Origin: an uncultured Bacteroidales bacterium
GTDB taxonomy: Bacteria; Bacteroidota; Bacteroidia; Bacteroidales; UBA932
NCBI GenBank assembly: GCA_937890845.1
Contig: CALADR010000145.1
Coordinates: forward strand, 1-9,242
DNA: 9,242 nucleotides
Direction: 5' to 3'
Part shown: in pieces, positions 5,976 to 9,242 of the stretch
How the letters are laid out: each line of letters starts with the position of its first letter
How positions within the stretch are numbered: the first letter of the stretch is position 1
Made by a program: the position numbers and the translations under genes
The notes under the pieces: generated by a model
Seen by the model: the letters and a program-made list of their open reading frames with translations, nothing else
The model's database searches: none
What the model was told of the DNA's origin: nothing

Positions 5976-6760
5976 TTTTCCTTGTCATAACTTGGATTCA
6001 TAAGTGGTGTGCCGTCTGGATTGTTGAATCCTATGTAGTCCGGATTGCCGTTTACCAGAGGAGATGCGGCATACAGGAGGAGTCTGGCCTTATAGCTGAG
6101 AGCAGCCATTTTGGTAGGCATTCCGAGTTCTGCCATCTCTACTGTTTCAGGAAGCAGCCTTGCAGCCTTGTCATAGCATTCTGCGATGAAATTGACGCAA
6201 TCGTCATATGGAGTACGTGGTACGAAAATTTCTTCTTCCGGAGCGTCAAGCGGGATGAATCGTTTGACTAGAATGATAGGTCCGTAGTATTCGAGAAGGC
6301 ACTGGTGGTAATATCCTATGAGGAACCAGGCTTCTCCTGCATATCTGTCTGCATTTTCTGGACTGATGACAGGAGCTTCATAGACATTGTCCAGCATATA
6401 ATAGCAATATCGTATTCCGCGGTATATGTCATAGTTTGTTCCGCCGCTTACGCTTTTTGGCTCCCAGCGTCCGAAATATGTGTTGCTGGATGTTTCTTCT
6501 CCATAGAGAATGCTTTTACTGGAAAAGTAGTATGTAGTTCCTTTTGCTCCAGAAATGAAATCATCCCCTCCGAATTGGTCAGGTGACCAGTCATAACCTA
6601 TTAGGTTGGGCATATATGTCTGGAGATAGTATCGGAACTTGTCTGCCTGTTCTTCTGTTTTCCAGATGTCATCTTCTGTAGCTTTGCCTTCTGGCACGAC
6701 ATCGAGGAATGAGCATGAGCAAAGCAGAAGAGATGAAAATGCGATAATTATTTTTTTCAT
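5933..6760 (-). CDS. SusD-like lipoprotein, N-terminal fragment
   Basis: This is the 275-codon upstream piece of the broken susD-like gene. It has a short hydrophobic signal peptide with lipobox LCSC (lipidated Cys16), followed by the typical FLDVVPEG. The SusD N-terminal domain is evident from YRGIRYCYYMLDNV (113-126), GEAWFLIGYYHQCLLEYYG (142-160) and MAALSYKARLLLYAASPLVN (218-237), the helical TPR-like core that contacts SusC. The last 12 residues after Trp263 are out-of-frame read-through. Translated alone it lacks the C-terminal half, so a working SusD lid is unlikely, although it would still be exported and lipidated. Confidence 0.75.
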   Translation of the reverse strand: MKKIIIAFSSLLLCSCSFLDVVPEGKATEDDIWKTEEQADKFRYYLQTYMPNLIGYDWSPDQFGGDDFISGAKGTTYYFSSKSILYGEETSSNTYFGRWEPKSVSGGTNYDIYRGIRYCYYMLDNVYEAPVISPENADRYAGEAWFLIGYYHQCLLEYYGPIILVKRFIPLDAPEEEIFVPRTPYDDCVNFIAECYDKAARLLPETVEMAELGMPTKMAALSYKARLLLYAASPLVNGNPDYIGFNNPDGTPLMNPSYDKEKWTQPKRQSNLQKK

Positions 6761-6775
6761 GATTTATCCGTAATA

Positions 6776-9242
6776 TTAGAAGTTGAATTGAAAACCGATA
6801 TTGCACGTGCGCTGGATAGGGTAGCTGAGACCGTTTCCGGAACCTTTTTCAGGATCCCAGTATTTGAAAGGAGAGAAAGTAAGAAGGTTTGTACCAGATA
6901 GATAGACTCTCATAAACTTGTATGTATAGCCGATTTCAGCATTTTTCAGACGAAGCATTTTGCCGTCTCTGACAAAAAGGGAGTTCGCCTGGGTATTGTT
7001 CGTGTTCCATCCTGGAGAAAGTCTCGGGTACAGCGCTTCAGGGTCGGGAGCATCTTCTCTCCAGTGTTCGTCTGCCATCCACTTCATCATTCCTCCTCCT
7101 GGGGTGGCTTTGGTTCCGAAAGGATGTGCATCATTCATGATTATTGAAACCTTCCCTTGCCCCTGAAAAAATACAGAACAGTCGAAATTCTTGTATTTCA
7201 AGGAAAGTCCGAATCCGTAGACAATCTCAGGTGTAGTAGGATTTCCATAGTAGCAGAAGTCATTGTTGTCTATGACTTTGTCACCGTTGAGATCCTTGTA
7301 TTTTATATCTCCAGGTTGCAGAGGATATTCTGTAGCATAGGCGGACTGGTCTGCAGAGGAGACTATGTCTTGCTCATCCTTGAAAAGACCGTCGGCAATC
7401 AGGCAGTGAATCGAATTGATGGGATGTCCTACCTTGTACTGGTAGTCCCATTTGTAGTATGGCTCGTCCATTTCCACTATCTCATTATGGGCGTATGTGA
7501 ATGTACCGCGAATAGAAAGTATCAGGTCGTTTGCGAATTCCTTGTTGTAGTTAAGGGATATGTCTACTCCAGAGTTATCCACTTTTCCTATATTTGCCCA
7601 AGGAGTGATACCGGACATTCCGAATGATGAAGGAAGTGATGTACGCTGCATAAAGATGCCTGTACGGTGTTCTTTAAAGTAGTCAACTATGAGGTTGAGG
7701 CTATTGAACAGTCCTATTTCAATTCCGACATCGAATTTGCGGCTGGTTTCCCATGTTGCATTTGGATTGCCGTATACAGACAGAATAGGTCCATACTTTC
7801 TTGTGAAATTGTTGCCTATATATACGTCATATCCCTGGTCCATCTCTACTGTGGTCATATACGGGAAACGGTCTTTATATTCGGATGAAATTACGTCATT
7901 TCCTACAAGACCATATGATGCTCTGAATTTCAGCAAGTTTGCCTTGTCTTTTATACTTTTCCAAAAAGGTTCGTTTGATACGACCCAGCCGAGTGCGACT
8001 GACGGAAAGAATCCAAAGCGCTTACCTGCAGCAAAATTCTCAGAGCCATTGTATCCGAAGTTTGCTTCGATAAGGTAGCGTTTGTCGAATCCGTAAGTTA
8101 CACGGCCTGCCAGGCCTTGTTGCCGGTATGGAAGAACTGCATATTCTTCTTCATCTGAAATGTGCATCACTTTTTCTTTCTGGTGGTAGACGAGGGTGGC
8201 ACCCACATCATGTTTTTTCCTGAACGTGCGGTTATAGTCCAATTTGACCTGAAATGAAAGTTCGCGGTATCCGTCCTTTCCTCGTGATGTACCCAGATAG
8301 GTGGTTCCGGTATTAGTGGATTCACTCGTATAGGTATAGTTGCCGGCTCCGTCTATAGAGTAGTCTGTAAGTTTGTACAGGAATGGCGTGAAAGATCGGT
8401 ATACAGCAGAATATACCCTGTTGTAGAATGTAGCCATTGCAGTGGCGCTCAAGCCTTCTGTGATGAATTTCAGATCCTGGTGTACAGTAAGTGCTGATGT
8501 AAAGTGACCTCTGAACTGGTCGCCGTATCCCCTGCAAAGTTTTGAGTACGGATTGGTAAGAAGGCCGCTATTCCACGCGTTTGCAGTACCGAAACGGGTA
8601 AATGTGTCTGACGGTTCACCAGGAAGAGTAGCAGGAAATTCTACAGGCATTGCAGTTAGAGAGTAGGCAAAAAGATTATTGATACTTTCGATTGGGGCAT
8701 GTCTGTAATGCAGCTGTGTGTTCATTTTCAGGGATACGCGGGTTGTAGGCGTCGCATCGGCTGAAATGTTTGCCTGGAAAAGATATTTCTGCGCGTTGAT
8801 GTTAGTGTTGTATTTTGAGATGTCAGGTTTGCGCATAATACCGTTTTCGTTGTATACTGAAGCATTGAGGAAATAGTCGAGTTTCTTTGAGCCTCCAGTC
8901 ATATTGAAGTTGAAATTCTGATTGTATGCTGCAGGTTTGAACAGCATGTCATACCAGTCTACATTCGGATAAACATATGGGTCGAGTCCGAGTTCTGTTC
9001 CCATAATTTTTTGGGAGCTGTAGTGCGGATTCCGGCCTCTGGCAGTATTAGCCTCATTGAATTTCTTCATAAAGGTCACACCATCTACTATTTCTGGAAC
9101 TTTTGTAGGTGTTGTCATTCCGAATTCTCCTCGTATATTGATTGTCATTTTCTCGGAATCACGTCCACTTTTTGTATTTATAATCATTACGCCGTTAGCA
9201 CCGCGGGAGCCATAGAGAGCTGTAGCTGTGGCATCTTTCAGT
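6776..9242 (-). CDS. SusC/RagA-family TonB-dependent outer-membrane transporter, 5' truncated by window
   Basis: SusC proteins are outer-membrane barrels that import oligosaccharides or peptides using TonB energy, working with a SusD lid. The visible part is 821 residues. It opens in frame at the end of the plug domain with LKDATATALYGSRGANGV followed by MIINTKSG, the SusC/RagA plug signature. A long run of alternating beta-barrel sequence follows. Near the C terminus come DLNGDKVIDNNDF, YGFGLSLKYKNFDCSVFFQG and a final strand ending in aromatic NIGFQFNF. The signal peptide, carboxypeptidase-like repeat and TonB box lie beyond 9242, perhaps 200 residues. The ATG at 9187 is internal to the plug and is not a start. 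No break is seen in the visible frame. It probably shares an operon with the susD-like gene 15 nt downstream. The substrate cannot be told. Confidence 0.96.
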   Translation of the reverse strand, partial: LKDATATALYGSRGANGVMIINTKSGRDSEKMTINIRGEFGMTTPTKVPEIVDGVTFMKKFNEANTARGRNPHYSSQKIMGTELGLDPYVYPNVDWYDMLFKPAAYNQNFNFNMTGGSKKLDYFLNASVYNENGIMRKPDISKYNTNINAQKYLFQANISADATPTTRVSLKMNTQLHYRHAPIESINNLFAYSLTAMPVEFPATLPGEPSDTFTRFGTANAWNSGLLTNPYSKLCRGYGDQFRGHFTSALTVHQDLKFITEGLSATAMATFYNRVYSAVYRSFTPFLYKLTDYSIDGAGNYTYTSESTNTGTTYLGTSRGKDGYRELSFQVKLDYNRTFRKKHDVGATLVYHQKEKVMHISDEEEYAVLPYRQQGLAGRVTYGFDKRYLIEANFGYNGSENFAAGKRFGFFPSVALGWVVSNEPFWKSIKDKANLLKFRASYGLVGNDVISSEYKDRFPYMTTVEMDQGYDVYIGNNFTRKYGPILSVYGNPNATWETSRKFDVGIEIGLFNSLNLIVDYFKEHRTGIFMQRTSLPSSFGMSGITPWANIGKVDNSGVDISLNYNKEFANDLILSIRGTFTYAHNEIVEMDEPYYKWDYQYKVGHPINSIHCLIADGLFKDEQDIVSSADQSAYATEYPLQPGDIKYKDLNGDKVIDNNDFCYYGNPTTPEIVYGFGLSLKYKNFDCSVFFQGQGKVSIIMNDAHPFGTKATPGGGMMKWMADEHWREDAPDPEALYPRLSPGWNTNNTQANSLFVRDGKMLRLKNAEIGYTYKFMRVYLSGTNLLTFSPFKYWDPEKGSGNGLSYPIQRTCNIGFQFNF

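Larger units (their letters stand above)
4878..6760 (-). pseudogene. susD-like (RagB/SusD) lipoprotein gene broken by a frameshift
   Basis: Two overlapping frames together make one SusD-family protein of about 628 residues. SusD proteins are outer-membrane lipoproteins that close over the SusC barrel and capture glycan. The first frame supplies the lipobox and N-terminal domain and runs in family-like sequence to DKEKW (Trp263; codon at 5972-5974). It then continues into 12 unrelated residues and a stop at 5933. The second frame resumes exactly at DAAEAA, the expected helix after the conserved YD.EKW motif, and runs to the normal C terminus QNPGY. Family spacing (W, two residues, AA) suggests the intact gene read KW-T-D-AAEAA, which needs 4 bp restored. 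A GGACGGAC tandem reduced to a single GGAC would do this. It could be a true mutation, a reversible slip or a sequencing error. The gene starts 15 nt after susC. Confidence 0.85.

Noticed and set aside
5975..5979. A5 run as a slippery site for programmed frameshifting or a one-base homopolymer error in susD
   Set aside because: A shift there would replace the conserved Trp, which is intact in the upstream frame, and would leave the helix one residue short. The break fits better after the Trp. It is not fully excluded without reads.

Overview
The window comes from a Bacteroidota (Bacteroidales-like) chromosome. A SusC/SusD pair is followed by a surface lipoprotein with a BACON-type domain. The rpsO promoter matches the Bacteroides -33/-7 consensus (TTTG, 19 nt, TATCTTTG). 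The tRNA has no encoded CCA, and the genes mostly lack Shine-Dalgarno sequences. I cannot place it to genus.

Layout, left to right. The 3' two-thirds of a tRNA-Asp(GTC) gene lies on the + strand (1-54) with a strong intrinsic terminator. A spacer of about 320 bp without a gene (91-408) follows; it is rich in inverted repeats. Everything else is on the - strand, so it is read from right to left: susC-like TonB-dependent transporter (6776-9242, 5' end outside the window), susD-like lipoprotein gene broken by a frameshift near 5972 (4878-6760), BACON/FN3-like surface lipoprotein (3495-4859), rpsO for ribosomal protein S15 (3079-3357) and pnp for polynucleotide phosphorylase (461-2851). pnp ends at a bidirectional terminator (409-448).

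Two units meet here. The right part is the transport and binding core of a polysaccharide-utilisation-type locus: the SusC barrel, its SusD lid and an accessory glycan-binding lipoprotein. No enzyme or regulator is visible, so the substrate is unknown. The intergenic gaps of 15 and 17 nt suggest one operon. The SusD break would probably disable the pair unless it is a sequencing error or a reversible slip: a tandem GGAC repeat collapsed by 4 bp would explain it. The left part is the conserved rpsO-pnp pair, which links a ribosomal protein to the main 3'-5' exoribonuclease. It has its own promoter, a terminator between the two genes, and a pnp leader with a 10-bp long-range inverted repeat enclosing a hairpin. 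That architecture recalls, but does not prove, the structure-based autoregulation of pnp known in E. coli.

I found no clearly new system. The best leads are the susD break, the structured pnp leader, the Arg/Asp repeat tail of PNPase and the structured spacer beside tRNA-Asp.
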